Shown: one piece after another, positions 42,748 through 51,162 of the stretch
How positions within the stretch are numbered: the stretch's first letter is position 1
How the letters are laid out: each line of letters opens with the position of its first letter
Assembly (NCBI GenBank): GCA_963760125.1
Contig: CAVXBV010000012.1
Span: 124,001 to 188,000 of the forward strand
Direction of reading: 5' to 3'
DNA: 64,000 nucleotides
Origin: RYN-111 sp963760125
Lineage (GTDB): Bacteria; Actinomycetota; Actinomycetes; Mycobacteriales; SCTD01
The notes under the pieces: generated by a model
The model's database searches: none
The model's input: only the letters and a program-made list of their open reading frames with translations
Told to the model about the DNA's origin: nothing
Position numbers and translations under genes: made by a program

Positions 42748-43439
42748 GCGGGCCGGTGGCGCTGGTCGGCAGCGGGGAGTACCTCGAGGTGATGGCGGCG
42801 ATCGAGGGATCGCTGATCTCCGAACGCCCGCCACGCTACGTCCAACTGCCTACGGCGGCGGCCCCCGAGGGCGCTGCCTCTCTCGACCGCTGGCTGCGGT
42901 TGGGGCGGGAGCAGGCGGAGCGCCTTGGGGTCGAGCAGGTCCCGGTGCTGGTCCGGGACCGGGAGGACGCCGACTCGCCCGAGCTCGCCGCCCTCGTCGA
43001 GGGAGCGGGCCTGATCTACCTGAGCGGTGGCAACCCGCCGTACCTGTCGAGGACCCTGCGGGGGACACGGGTGTGGGCGGCGATCCATGACGCGTGGCAG
43101 GCGGGCGCCGCCCTGGCCGGGTGCAGTGCGGGCGCGATGGCGCTGACGTCTTGGGTGCCCGACATCCGCGGCACCGGCCAGGAGGCGGACGAGGGCCTCG
43201 GTGTGGTCTCGAGCCTGCGGGTGATCCCTCACTTCGACCAGTTCGCTGCGTGGATGCCGGACCTCCCGGCGCGGTACCTCGACGGGGTTCCGCCGGGCGT
43301 GACCGTGGTCGGTGTCGACGAGGACACCGCCATCGTCAACGACGGCGAGGGGTGGGTGGTGCGCGGGCGCCAGGCCGCCTGGGTGCTGAGCCCGGACGCC
43401 CGCGACCCGTTCCGCGACGGGGAGCGGCTGCCGCTCTAG
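42744..43439 (+). CDS. S51-type peptidase/cyanophycinase-like protein
   Basis: A 231-residue protein of the class I glutamine amidotransferase-like fold. LVGSGEYLEVMAAIEGSL, IYLSGGNPPYLSRTLRGT and LAGCSAGAMALTSWVP with the serine nucleophile in G-C-S-A-G-A are those of S51 peptidase E and cyanophycinase. It cleaves Asp-containing peptides or beta-aspartyl polymer. GTG at 42744 overlaps the SDR stop; both genes are likely co-translated. Confidence 0.75.
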   Translation: MSGPVALVGSGEYLEVMAAIEGSLISERPPRYVQLPTAAAPEGAASLDRWLRLGREQAERLGVEQVPVLVRDREDADSPELAALVEGAGLIYLSGGNPPYLSRTLRGTRVWAAIHDAWQAGAALAGCSAGAMALTSWVPDIRGTGQEADEGLGVVSSLRVIPHFDQFAAWMPDLPARYLDGVPPGVTVVGVDEDTAIVNDGEGWVVRGRQAAWVLSPDARDPFRDGERLPL

Positions 43440-43831
43440 CGGCCGTCCTTGCGGAAGGGGTCGCGCTGCGCGCTGGCGAGAATCGTCCGGGGACAGCGCG
43501 CCAGGGTCAGGTCGCCGTACTGCAGCGCGTCGTCGCACAGGCTGTCGACGGTCCACCCGGCGGCCGCCCCCGCGTCGGTGAGCGTGACGCGGTAGATCGT
43601 GATGTCGTACTTCGACGGGGTGCCGTAGACCGTGCCGATGGAGCCCAGCAGCTGGGCTGCGCCGCGGCTCGTCCCGGTCCACGGCTGGTCGTAGCGCTGC
43701 CACAGGCCGGCGCTCGCGCTCCACACGCCACCCCTGCTCACGTCGCGCGTCACCAGGGCGTCGAGGACCTGCTTCGCGAGGCGGTCGGTAAGGACGGCGC
43801 TGGGGCGGATGACGGTCGTGGTGTCGCTCAC
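43436..43831 (-). CDS. Hypothetical protein, about 131 residues
   Basis: Not recognised. The product is a mixed alpha/beta-looking protein: MSDTTTVIRPSAVLTDRLAKQ start (GTG at 43831; an in-frame ATG at 43849 is the other option), then TRDVSRGGVWSASAGLWQRYDQPWTGTSR, KYDITIYRVTLTDAGAAAGW and a C-terminal pair of cysteines (SLCDD, ARCPRT). No signal peptide. Stop shares CTAG with the convergent S51 gene. Codon use is like its neighbours. Confidence 0.55.
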   Translation of the reverse strand: MSDTTTVIRPSAVLTDRLAKQVLDALVTRDVSRGGVWSASAGLWQRYDQPWTGTSRGAAQLLGSIGTVYGTPSKYDITIYRVTLTDAGAAAGWTVDSLCDDALQYGDLTLARCPRTILASAQRDPFRKDGR

Positions 43832-43884
43832 CCGGAGATCGTGCCCCATCCGGGGACCGAATCACGTCCGGTTAGGGTCGGATC

Positions 43885-44838
43885 ATGCGCGCTGTGCAGA
43901 TCACCGAGTTCGGCGGGCCTGAGGTCCTGACGCTCACCGAGGTCGCGGACCCGGTGCCCGGCCAGGGGCAGGTGCTCGTGGAGGTCACCAGTGCCGGCGT
44001 CAACTACGCCGACACCCACCAGGTGGAGAACTCCTACCTCTCTCCCAGCCAGCTGCCGCTGATCCCCGGTTCCGAGGTGGTCGGGACCCTCGTCGACGGC
44101 ACCCGCGTGGCGGCGTTCGCCATGAGCGGCGGTTATGGCGAGCGCGCGCTGGTCTTCCCGCACATGGCGTTCCCGCTGCCGGACCAGGTGTCTGACGGTC
44201 AGGCTCTCGCCCTGCTGGTCCAGGGGCTGACGGCCTGGCACCTGCTGCGCACCTCCACGCACCTGGCCGAAGGGGAGAGCGTCGTCGTGCACGCCGCCGC
44301 GGGCGGGGTGGGCACCTTGGCGATCCAGCTCGCCAAGGCCTGGGGCGCGGGCAACGTCATCGCTGTCGCCTCGACGGAGGAGAAGCTAGGGCTGGCCAGG
44401 AGCCTGGGCGCCGACACCCTCGTCCTTGCCGGTGAGCCGGACCTGAAGGCGGCGCTCGAGGCGGCCAACGGCGGCAAGAAGGTCGACATCGTCCTGGAGA
44501 TGGTGGGCGGCCCGACCTTCGACGCCTCCCTTGCCGCGCTCGCTCCGTTCGGCCGACTGGCGACTTTCGGCATGGCCTCGCGCACAGCACCCAAGCCGGT
44601 CGGCGCCGGTGAGCTCATGTCGCGCTCACGAGCGGTCATCGGCTTCTGGCTCGCGCACTGCTTCGGGCGGCCGGAGCTGTTGCAGCCGCAGATGGCCGAG
44701 CTGCTCGGCATGGTCGTCGCCGGCACCCTCACCCCGCAGGTGGGCGGGACCTACGCGCTCGGCGACGCTGCGCAGGCCCACGAGGCCCTGCGCAGCCGCG
44801 GGTCGATCGGCAAGCTCGTCCTGGACTGCCGCGCCTGA
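43885..44838 (+). CDS. Zinc-independent quinone oxidoreductase (MDR family)
   Basis: A 317-residue medium-chain dehydrogenase. MRAVQITEFGGPEVLTLTEV and the NADPH motif VVVHAAAGGVGTLAIQLAKAWGAG are typical of quinone oxidoreductases; LEMVGGPTFDASLAALAPFGRLATFG follows. No cysteine/His zinc ligands of alcohol dehydrogenases are seen. It reduces quinones or enones with NADPH. Ends directly against the acyltransferase stop. Confidence 0.88.
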   Translation: MRAVQITEFGGPEVLTLTEVADPVPGQGQVLVEVTSAGVNYADTHQVENSYLSPSQLPLIPGSEVVGTLVDGTRVAAFAMSGGYGERALVFPHMAFPLPDQVSDGQALALLVQGLTAWHLLRTSTHLAEGESVVVHAAAGGVGTLAIQLAKAWGAGNVIAVASTEEKLGLARSLGADTLVLAGEPDLKAALEAANGGKKVDIVLEMVGGPTFDASLAALAPFGRLATFGMASRTAPKPVGAGELMSRSRAVIGFWLAHCFGRPELLQPQMAELLGMVVAGTLTPQVGGTYALGDAAQAHEALRSRGSIGKLVLDCRA

Positions 44839-45471
44839 TCAGGCCGAGTCCTCCACCGGCGCGATCTGCGGACAGGGGCAGTGCTCGTCGTGCCAGGCCC
44901 GGCGGCAACCGACGGGGTAGGTGAGCTCCCGCACCACCCGCGCCGGGTTGCCCGCCACCAAGCAGTCGTCCGGGACGTCCCGGGTGACCACGGCGCCGGC
45001 AGCGACCAGGACCCGCTTCCCGAGCGTCACGCCGGGCAGGATGATCGCCCGCGTCCCGATCCAGCAGCCGTCGCCGATGCGCACCGGTGCCTGCTTGTGA
45101 GCGCGTCCCTCGACGCCGTGGCTGTCGGAGTCGATGACGTACACGTCGTTGGCGAAGGCGACGTCGTTGCCCACCACGATCTCCTCGACCGAGATGATCG
45201 TCGTCCCGACGTTGACGAAGCAACGGTCGCCGAACCGCATCCGGCCCCAGCCGCTCAGGAGGGTCACCCGAGGCCCGGACCACACCTTGAAGTCATCGCC
45301 GACCTCGAGGTCGGACGCGTCGATGACCGGCTTGCCGTACACGACCGGACGCACCCCTCGGGCCTTGATGCCGCGCAGCGCCCACGCCCCTCGAGCCCGC
45401 TGCGAGGTGACGGCGCGCCACCACTGCAGCTCCCTGTGGCGCCGGCGCCAGCCGGTGAGCTCCTCGGACAC
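44839..45471 (-). CDS. Hexapeptide-repeat acyltransferase
   Basis: A 210-residue left-handed beta-helix protein of the WbbJ/maltose O-acetyltransferase type. Start GTG at 45471. Hexapeptide-type turns run from about residue 55 (LEVGDDFKVW, MRFGDRCFVNVGTTI, IVVGNDVAFANDVYVIDSDSHG, VRIGDGCWIGTRAIILPGVTLGKRVLVAAGAVVTRDV), with His in DSDSHG as the catalytic candidate. It uses an acyl-CoA donor to acylate a sugar or glycan. The tail DEHCPCPQIAPVEDSA has two cysteines of unknown use. Acceptor unknown. Confidence 0.85.
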   Translation of the reverse strand: MSEELTGWRRRHRELQWWRAVTSQRARGAWALRGIKARGVRPVVYGKPVIDASDLEVGDDFKVWSGPRVTLLSGWGRMRFGDRCFVNVGTTIISVEEIVVGNDVAFANDVYVIDSDSHGVEGRAHKQAPVRIGDGCWIGTRAIILPGVTLGKRVLVAAGAVVTRDVPDDCLVAGNPARVVRELTYPVGCRRAWHDEHCPCPQIAPVEDSA

Positions 45472-45495
45472 GGAGCAGACCTTAGCCTCGACACC

Positions 45496-45681
45496 ATGGA
45501 GGCACCGATCTGCTCGGCCAAGGGCTGCCGCGACGCAGCGACCCACGTGGTGCTCTGGAACAACCCGAAGGTGCACGCCCCAGACCGGGAGAAGCCGTGG
45601 CACGCCTGCGCTGCCCACCACAGCGCCTTGTCGGAGTACCTGGACGTGCGCGGCTTCCTGCTCCGGGTGGAGCCCTTGTGA
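45496..45681 (+). CDS. Conserved 61-residue protein with zinc-type Cys/His motif
   Basis: A short protein beginning MEAPICSAKGCRDAATHVVLWNNPKVHAP and continuing WHACAAHHSALSEYL. Cys6, Cys11, Cys39 and His42/His43 could bind zinc. Similar proteins occur widely in actinobacteria and are sometimes mislabelled acetone carboxylase subunits. The stop overlaps the amidase start (GTGA), so it is co-translated with the amidase. Role unknown. Confidence 0.75.
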   Translation: MEAPICSAKGCRDAATHVVLWNNPKVHAPDREKPWHACAAHHSALSEYLDVRGFLLRVEPL

Positions 45682-46733
45682 CGGACGGGTGGTCGCTGCG
45701 GCTCCCCGACCAGGGGGTCGGTCCCAGGGTCGCGGTGAAGGACCTCATGGATCAGGCAGGACTGCCGACCACGGCGGGCTCGTCGGCTCTCGACCGGCGC
45801 CCGACCATCACCGCGGCGTGCCTGACCCACGTGAGCAACGTCGTCGGGCGCACGCGCATGCACGAGCTCGCCTTCGGCATCACCGGGGTCAACGCCTGGC
45901 AGGGCACACCCACCAACCCTGTGGACGCGCGGCTGCTCCCGGGGGGCTCGTCCAGCGGCGCCGCGGTCGTGGTCGCTGCCGGGGAGGCCGACGTGGCCCT
46001 GGGGACGGACACGGGAGGCTCCGTCCGGATCCCGGCCGCCTGCTGCGGCGTCGCCGGGCTCAAGACCACGCACGGACGCATCAGCGTCGAGGGGGTGTGG
46101 CCGCTCGCGCCCAGTCTGGACACCGTCGGTCCGCTGGCCCGCGACGTCGAAGGACTGGTCGTCGGCATGCAGCTGCTGGAACCGGGATTCCTGGTGAGCC
46201 GTCCGGGGACGATCGCCCGCTTCCGCCCCGACGCCGCTGCGGGCGTGGACGCGGCCCTCGACGCCGTCCTGGGACAGCGCGACGAGGTCGCCCTGCCCGG
46301 GTGGGACGCGGCGGATGCTGCCTGCCTGGTGATCCTCGGCGCCGAGGCCTACGTCGGCAACGCCCACCTGCTGGGCACGGGCCGGGTGGGAGCGGACGTG
46401 GCGGAGCGGTTGTGGCAGGGCGGTCGGCGCACCGCACGCGAGCTGGCGGAGGCGGCGCGGATCCGTGAGTCTTGGCGGTCGGAGGTCTTGACCGTTCTGG
46501 ACCGGTACGACGTCATCGCTCTCCCCGTGCTGCGGGACGCGCCGCCGGCGAGGGATGACCCGACGGGCATGTACCCGCTCCGGTTGACCCTGCCGATCAA
46601 CCTCGCCGGTCTCCCCGCCGTCGCGCTGCCGGTGCGCCGGGGCGACGGTCCGCCGGCGTCGCTCCAGCTCGTGGGTCGGCCGGGCTCGGAGGAGCTCTTG
46701 CTGGCCACCGCGCTGTCCCTGCAGCCCGGGTGA
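45678..46733 (+). CDS. Amidase signature family enzyme
   Basis: A 351-residue amidase. KDLMDQAG carries the catalytic Lys; GGSSSGAAVVVAAGEADVALGTDTGGSVRIPAACCGVAGLK carries the cis-Ser and nucleophilic Ser of the Ser-Ser-Lys triad. Being about 100 residues shorter than GatA, it lacks a C-terminal segment and probably is a free hydrolase rather than part of amidotransferase. GTG overlaps the upstream Zn-type gene. Confidence 0.85.
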   Translation: MTDGWSLRLPDQGVGPRVAVKDLMDQAGLPTTAGSSALDRRPTITAACLTHVSNVVGRTRMHELAFGITGVNAWQGTPTNPVDARLLPGGSSSGAAVVVAAGEADVALGTDTGGSVRIPAACCGVAGLKTTHGRISVEGVWPLAPSLDTVGPLARDVEGLVVGMQLLEPGFLVSRPGTIARFRPDAAAGVDAALDAVLGQRDEVALPGWDAADAACLVILGAEAYVGNAHLLGTGRVGADVAERLWQGGRRTARELAEAARIRESWRSEVLTVLDRYDVIALPVLRDAPPARDDPTGMYPLRLTLPINLAGLPAVALPVRRGDGPPASLQLVGRPGSEELLLATALSLQPG

Positions 46734-46734
46734 G

Positions 46735-47106
46735 CTACTCCCGGAAGCCGCCCAGGAACCGCCGGAACACCCCGCCCTGCTGCGGGAGCGGCGCGGCCGG
46801 CGGCAGCGGGGTGGTCCGGCGCGTCGCGATCGGCTTGTCGTAGTCGGTGTGCGCGATGGCCTCGACGGTCTGGTCCTCGTCGTAGTCCTCGGACCCCTCG
46901 AGCTGCGGCACGAAGCCGACGAGCATCCCGTTTCGCATGACCTGGGCTTCGAGGCCGAGGGTGCCGTCGGTGTCCCAGACCGCTTGGCGACCATCGCGCA
47001 GGGCGACGCGTACGCCGAACTGGTAGGTGGAGGCTCGCTCCACGTGCGCGTCGATCCCTTGCTCGCGCAGTCGACTCACCACGCGCCCGGCGCGTCTCTC
47101 GTCCAC
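46735..47106 (-). CDS. Hypothetical protein, 123 residues
   Basis: GTG at 47106 with AGGAGGG about 9 bases upstream. The N-terminal half reads DERRAGRVVSRLREQGIDAHVERASTYQFGVRVALRDGRQAVWDTDG, an alpha/beta domain of unknown type. The tail is Pro-rich and basic (RRTTPLPPAAPLPQQGG, FRRFLGGFRE). Converges with the amidase (1 bp). Not recognised. Confidence 0.65.
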   Translation of the reverse strand: MDERRAGRVVSRLREQGIDAHVERASTYQFGVRVALRDGRQAVWDTDGTLGLEAQVMRNGMLVGFVPQLEGSEDYDEDQTVEAIAHTDYDKPIATRRTTPLPPAAPLPQQGGVFRRFLGGFRE

Positions 47107-47154
47107 GGGAAAAGCCCTCCTGCTCGTCGTCGTCTCGCCCCTAGGCTGCCACGC

Positions 47155-47718
47155 GTGCGCATCCCGGAGCCGATCCTGCTGTCCCACGGCCGCGTTCGGC
47201 TCGAGCCCTGGGAGTCCCATCACGACGCCGATCTGCTCGAGGCCGCACAGGGTGAGGACGTCTGGCGGTGGCTGTCCGTGCCCCGGCCGGCGAGCCTGGA
47301 GCAGATCCGGCACCTGCGAGAGCGCCACGTCGGGCTGCCGTGGGCCGTGGTCGTCGACGGGCACGCGGCCGGCTCCACGTCCTACCTGGACGTGGACCTC
47401 GACGTCCAAGGGCTCGAGATCGGCTGGACGTGGTACCGCCAGGACCTGTGGTCCAGCGACGTGAACCCGACCTGCAAGCTGCTCCTGCTCGGTCACGCCT
47501 TCGAGCACCTCGGCGCGCAGCGGGTCACCCTCAAGACCGACAGCCGCAACGAGCGCTCCCAGGCCGCCATCCGCAAGCTTGGGTGCACGTACGACGGCAC
47601 GCTGCGCCACCACCGGCTCCGCGCGGACGGCTCCGTGCGCGACTCGGCGTACTTCTCGATGCTGACGGCCGAGTGGCCCCCGGCGAAGCGGGTGCTGGAG
47701 GGACGCGTCCGGTCCTGA
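47155..47718 (+). CDS. GNAT family N-acetyltransferase (RimJ/RimL-like)
   Basis: A 187-residue acetyltransferase: LSHGRVRLEPWESHHDADLLEAAQGEDVWRWL, SYLDVDLDVQGLEIGWTWYRQDLW and NPTCKLLLLGHAFEHLGAQRVTLKTDSRNERSQAAIRKLGCTYDG. The final blocks bind acetyl-CoA in the RimJ/RimL style. The acceptor may be a protein N-terminus or a small amine. GTG start at 47155. Confidence 0.85.
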   Translation: MRIPEPILLSHGRVRLEPWESHHDADLLEAAQGEDVWRWLSVPRPASLEQIRHLRERHVGLPWAVVVDGHAAGSTSYLDVDLDVQGLEIGWTWYRQDLWSSDVNPTCKLLLLGHAFEHLGAQRVTLKTDSRNERSQAAIRKLGCTYDGTLRHHRLRADGSVRDSAYFSMLTAEWPPAKRVLEGRVRS

Positions 47719-47724
47719 ATCGAC

Positions 47725-48345
47725 TCAGTGCCCGCGCACGACCCAGTCGTCGTACGCCGCAGCCTCGGCCGCGATCGTCGTGTCGTCACCGTGACCGGTG
47801 TGCACGACCGTCCCGCCCGGCAGCGACAGCAGGGAGGTGCGGATCGAGTCGAGGATGGTCGGGAAGTCGCTGAACGACCGGCCGGTCGCGCCGGGGCCAC
47901 CGTGGAACAGCGTGTCGCCGCTGAAGACCAGGCCGTCGCCGACGAAGCAGACGGCCCCTGGCGCGTGGCCGGGGGTGTGCCGCACCGTCAGCGTGGTGCC
48001 GGCGACCTCGATCACCTGGCCGTCGGCGAGCTCCGCGTCCGGCGCGCGGTCGTGGGTCCGGTCCCAGAGCACCCGGTCCGCCGGGTGCAGCCACACCGGC
48101 GCCTCGAGCTCGCGCGCGAGCTCCCAGGCGACGTTGACGTGGTCGTCATGGGCGTGCGTGCACAGGATGGCCTTGACCGGTCGGCCTCCGACCGCGTGAG
48201 CGATGGCCAGGGCGTCATGGGCAGCATCGATGACCACGACCTCGTCCTCGTCGCCGTACACCCAGACGTTGTTGTCGACCTCCCACGTCCCGCCGTCCAG
48301 GCTGAACGTGCCGCTGGTCACGACCTTCTGCACCGAGGCGCTCAC
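47725..48345 (-). CDS. MBL-fold hydrolase coupled to mscR
   Basis: A 206-residue glyoxalase II-like metal hydrolase. Metal ligands THAHDDHVN, HTPGH and SGDTLFHGG are complete. GTG at 48345 overlaps the stop of the mycothiol-dependent formaldehyde dehydrogenase gene (GTGA). The same pair occurs in M. tuberculosis (Rv2259-Rv2260), so it probably hydrolyses the S-formylmycothiol made by MscR, giving formate and free mycothiol. That reaction is inferred from context and fold. Confidence 0.85.
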   Translation of the reverse strand: MSASVQKVVTSGTFSLDGGTWEVDNNVWVYGDEDEVVVIDAAHDALAIAHAVGGRPVKAILCTHAHDDHVNVAWELARELEAPVWLHPADRVLWDRTHDRAPDAELADGQVIEVAGTTLTVRHTPGHAPGAVCFVGDGLVFSGDTLFHGGPGATGRSFSDFPTILDSIRTSLLSLPGGTVVHTGHGDDTTIAAEAAAYDDWVVRGH

Positions 48346-49421
48346 AGGACCACCACCGAGCGCAGGACCTCGCCCCGCTCCATCCGGTGGAACGCCTCCT
48401 CCACATCGTCGAGGCCGATCCGTTCGGTCACGAAGTCGCCGAGGGGGAACCGGCCCTGCTGCCACAGCTCGACCAGGAGGGGGAAGTCCCGCTCCGGCAG
48501 GCAGTCGCCGTACCAGCTGGACTTGGTCGCGCCGCCGTGCCCGAAGACCTCGATGAGCGGGATCTCGAGGACCATGTCCGGGGTGGGGACCCCCACGAGG
48601 ACGACCGTGCCGGCGAGGTCCCGCGCGTCGAACGCGGCGCGGAAGGTCTCGGGTCGGCCCACGGCGTCGATCACCACGTCCGGGCCGAAGCCGCCGGTGA
48701 GCCCGCGCAGGGCCGCGACGACGTCACCGCCTGCCTGGACGGTGTGGGTGGCCCCGAAGCCGCGGGCCCACGTGAGCTTGCGCTCGTCGAGGTCGACCGC
48801 GATGACCTGGCGTGCGCCGGCGTAGATCGCGCCGGCGATGGCCGCGTTGCCCACGCCACCGCAGCCGATGACGGCGACGGTGTCGCCCTGACGGACGGGG
48901 GCGGTGTGGACCGCGGCGCCGAAGCCGGCCATGACGCCGCAGCCGAGGAGCCCGGCAGCGGCCGGATCGACCGTCGGCACCTTCGTGCACTGGCCCGCCG
49001 CGACGAGCGTCTTCTCCGCGAACGCCCCGATGCCGAGCGCGGGGCTCAGCGGCGTTCCGTCCGCGAGGGTCATCTTCTGGGTGGCGTTGTGGGTGGCGAA
49101 GCAGTACTGCGGCCGACCCCGCTTGCACGCGCGGCACTGCCCGCAGACCGCGCGCCAGTTGAGGACGACGAAGTCCCCGGGCGCCACGTGCGTGACGTCC
49201 TCGCCGACCGACTCCACGACCCCCGCGGCCTCGTGGCCGAGCAGGAAGGGGAAGTCGTCGTTGATCCCGCCCTCGCGGTAGTGCAGGTCGGTGTGGCAGA
49301 CGCCGCAGGCCTGCACCTTCACCAGGGCCTCACCCGGTCCGGGGTCAGGCACCAGCACGGTCTGGAGCGAGACGGGGGCGCCCTTGCTCAGGGCGACGAC
49401 AGCGCGGACCTCGTGGGCCAT
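48342..49421 (-). CDS. mscR: S-(hydroxymethyl)mycothiol dehydrogenase / S-nitrosomycothiol reductase
   Basis: A 359-residue class III zinc alcohol dehydrogenase, very close to M. tuberculosis MscR: CGVCHTDLHYREGGINDDFPFLLGHEAAG, NWRAVCGQCRACKRGRPQYCF (structural zinc cysteines), GIGAFAEKTLVAAGQCTKV, VAVIGCGGVGNAAIAGA and GHGGATKSSWYGDCLPERDFP. Start ATG at 49421 follows GGAGG by about 5 bases. It oxidises the mycothiol adduct of formaldehyde and reduces S-nitrosomycothiol. This identifies the host as a mycothiol producer. Confidence 0.92.
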   Translation of the reverse strand: MAHEVRAVVALSKGAPVSLQTVLVPDPGPGEALVKVQACGVCHTDLHYREGGINDDFPFLLGHEAAGVVESVGEDVTHVAPGDFVVLNWRAVCGQCRACKRGRPQYCFATHNATQKMTLADGTPLSPALGIGAFAEKTLVAAGQCTKVPTVDPAAAGLLGCGVMAGFGAAVHTAPVRQGDTVAVIGCGGVGNAAIAGAIYAGARQVIAVDLDERKLTWARGFGATHTVQAGGDVVAALRGLTGGFGPDVVIDAVGRPETFRAAFDARDLAGTVVLVGVPTPDMVLEIPLIEVFGHGGATKSSWYGDCLPERDFPLLVELWQQGRFPLGDFVTERIGLDDVEEAFHRMERGEVLRSVVVL

Positions 49422-49491
49422 GGGGACCTCCAGCGGGTGACAGGGCCGGTACGCCCCGCACCGTAGCCCGTCGTTCGTTAGCGTCCTGGCC

Positions 49492-50733
49492 ATGACCAGC
49501 CCCGGTGATGATCTCCGCCAGTTCGTCGACGTCTCCCCCACGCCGTTCCACGCCGTGGCCGAGATGGCGCGTCGGCTCACCGCCGGTGGGTTCACGTCGC
49601 TCGCTGAGCAGGACCGCTGGAGCCTCGCTCCCGGCGACCAGCGGTACGTCGTGCGCGAGGGCAGCCTGCTCGCCTTCCGCGTCGGTACGGCGCCGCTGGC
49701 CGACCGCGGGGCCCGCCTCGTGGGGACGCACACGGACTCCCCGACGTTCACCGTCCGCCCGCGGCACGAGGTCACCCGCGCGGGATACCGCCTCGTGGGC
49801 GTCGAGCCGTACGGCGGGCTGCTGGCCCACACCTGGATGGACCGCGACCTCACCCTGGCCGGGCGGGTCGTGGACGCCGACGGCACGAGCCGCCTCGTCC
49901 AGCTGCCGGGCTCACCGCTGCGGCTGCCGTCCCTGGCGATCCACCTGGACCGGTCGGTGCGGGACGGGCTGGTCCTCGACCCGCAGCGGCACCTCGTCCC
50001 GGTCCTGGGGCTCGAGTCGGAACCCGCCCTCCTCGAGCAGCTCGGTGCCCAGGACGCCCTCGGGTTCGACCTCGTCCTGACCGACACCCAGCCGGCCGGC
50101 ACGACGGGCTCGGACTGGGTGACGGCGCCGCGCCTGGACAACCTGGCGTCCTGCCACGCCGCGACCCTGGCCCTGCTCGCCGCGGGGCCAGCCGCCCACA
50201 CCCAGGTGTTCGTCGCCAACGATCACGAGGAGGTCGGGAGCGGTTCGGCCGAGGGCGCTCGTGGGTCGTTCCTCGAGGACGTGCTGCGCCGGCTCGTGGC
50301 CGCCACCGGTGACCTCGACCCGCAGGCCTTCCATCAGGCGGTGGCCCGGTCCCGCCTGGTGAGCGCAGACATGGCGCACGCCGTCCATCCCAACTACAGC
50401 GACCGGCACGAGCCGTCACACACACCTCGGCTCGGTGGTGGGCCGGTCATCAAGCACAACGCGAACCAGGCCTACGCGACCGACGCCGCCTCCGCGGCCT
50501 GGTTCGCGGGGCGTGCCGCGTCCGTCGGTGTCGAGGTCCAGCGCTTCGTGACGCGCGCCGACCTGCCGTGCGGGTCGACCATCGGGCCGCTCACGGCCAC
50601 CCGGCTCGGCCTCCCGACCGTGGACGTCGGCAACCCGTTGCTGTCGATGCACTCGATCCGGGAGACCGTCGCGGAGGAGGACATCCCGCTGATGGTGGCA
50701 GCGATGACGGCCTGCCTGGCCTCCGCGGTCTAG
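49492..50733 (+). CDS. apeB: M18 family aminopeptidase
   Basis: A 413-residue metallo-aminopeptidase. GTHTDSPTF, APRLDNLASCHAATL, NDHEEVGSGSAEGARGSF and LSMHSIRE provide the five metal ligands and catalytic Glu of M18 (ApeB, aspartyl aminopeptidase type). It acts as a tetrahedral dodecamer that removes N-terminal residues from peptides. It is followed after 9 bp by the SRPBCC gene. Divergent from mscR (70 bp). Confidence 0.9.
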   Translation: MTSPGDDLRQFVDVSPTPFHAVAEMARRLTAGGFTSLAEQDRWSLAPGDQRYVVREGSLLAFRVGTAPLADRGARLVGTHTDSPTFTVRPRHEVTRAGYRLVGVEPYGGLLAHTWMDRDLTLAGRVVDADGTSRLVQLPGSPLRLPSLAIHLDRSVRDGLVLDPQRHLVPVLGLESEPALLEQLGAQDALGFDLVLTDTQPAGTTGSDWVTAPRLDNLASCHAATLALLAAGPAAHTQVFVANDHEEVGSGSAEGARGSFLEDVLRRLVAATGDLDPQAFHQAVARSRLVSADMAHAVHPNYSDRHEPSHTPRLGGGPVIKHNANQAYATDAASAAWFAGRAASVGVEVQRFVTRADLPCGSTIGPLTATRLGLPTVDVGNPLLSMHSIRETVAEEDIPLMVAAMTACLASAV

Positions 50734-50742
50734 GGTCCTCGG

Positions 50743-51162
50743 GTGCAGACGATCAGCGTGTCCCAGGACTTCACCCTTCCCGTCGAGCGGGTCTACGCCT
50801 TCCTCGCCGAGCACGAGAACCTCGGCCCGCTGTTCGGCGCGCGGATCACGCGCGTGACCGACGGCGACACCGAGCGCAACGGCGTCGGGTCGGTGCGCCG
50901 GCTCAAGCTCGGTCCGCTGCCTGCCTTCCAGGAGACGGTGATCGAGGCCGTCCCGGACCAGCGCATCGTCTACCGCATCACCCAGGGCTCGCCGCTGCGC
51001 GACCACGAGGGGATCATGACCTTCACGCCGACCCCGACGGGCAGCCATCTCGACTACACGATCCGGTTCGGCACCGCCGTACCCGGTCTCGACCGCCTCG
51101 TGAAGCTCGGGCTCGAGCGCAACGTCCGCCGCGGTCTGGCCACGGTCGACGCGTTGGCCTAG
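50743..51162 (+). CDS. SRPBCC/polyketide cyclase-like protein
   Basis: A 139-residue START-like protein: SQDFTLPVERVYAFLAEHENLGPLFGARITRVTDGD, VGSVRRLKLGPLPAFQETVIEAVPDQRIVYRITQGSPL and DYTIRFGTAVPGLDRLV. The helix-grip fold would bind a hydrophobic ligand. Function unknown. The stop shares CTAG with the convergent Nudix gene. Confidence 0.8.
   Translation: MQTISVSQDFTLPVERVYAFLAEHENLGPLFGARITRVTDGDTERNGVGSVRRLKLGPLPAFQETVIEAVPDQRIVYRITQGSPLRDHEGIMTFTPTPTGSHLDYTIRFGTAVPGLDRLVKLGLERNVRRGLATVDALA

Noticed and set aside
45496..45681. Acetone carboxylase subunit
   Set aside because: Size and Cys/His pattern do not match any acetone carboxylase subunit; the name seems to be a propagated error.
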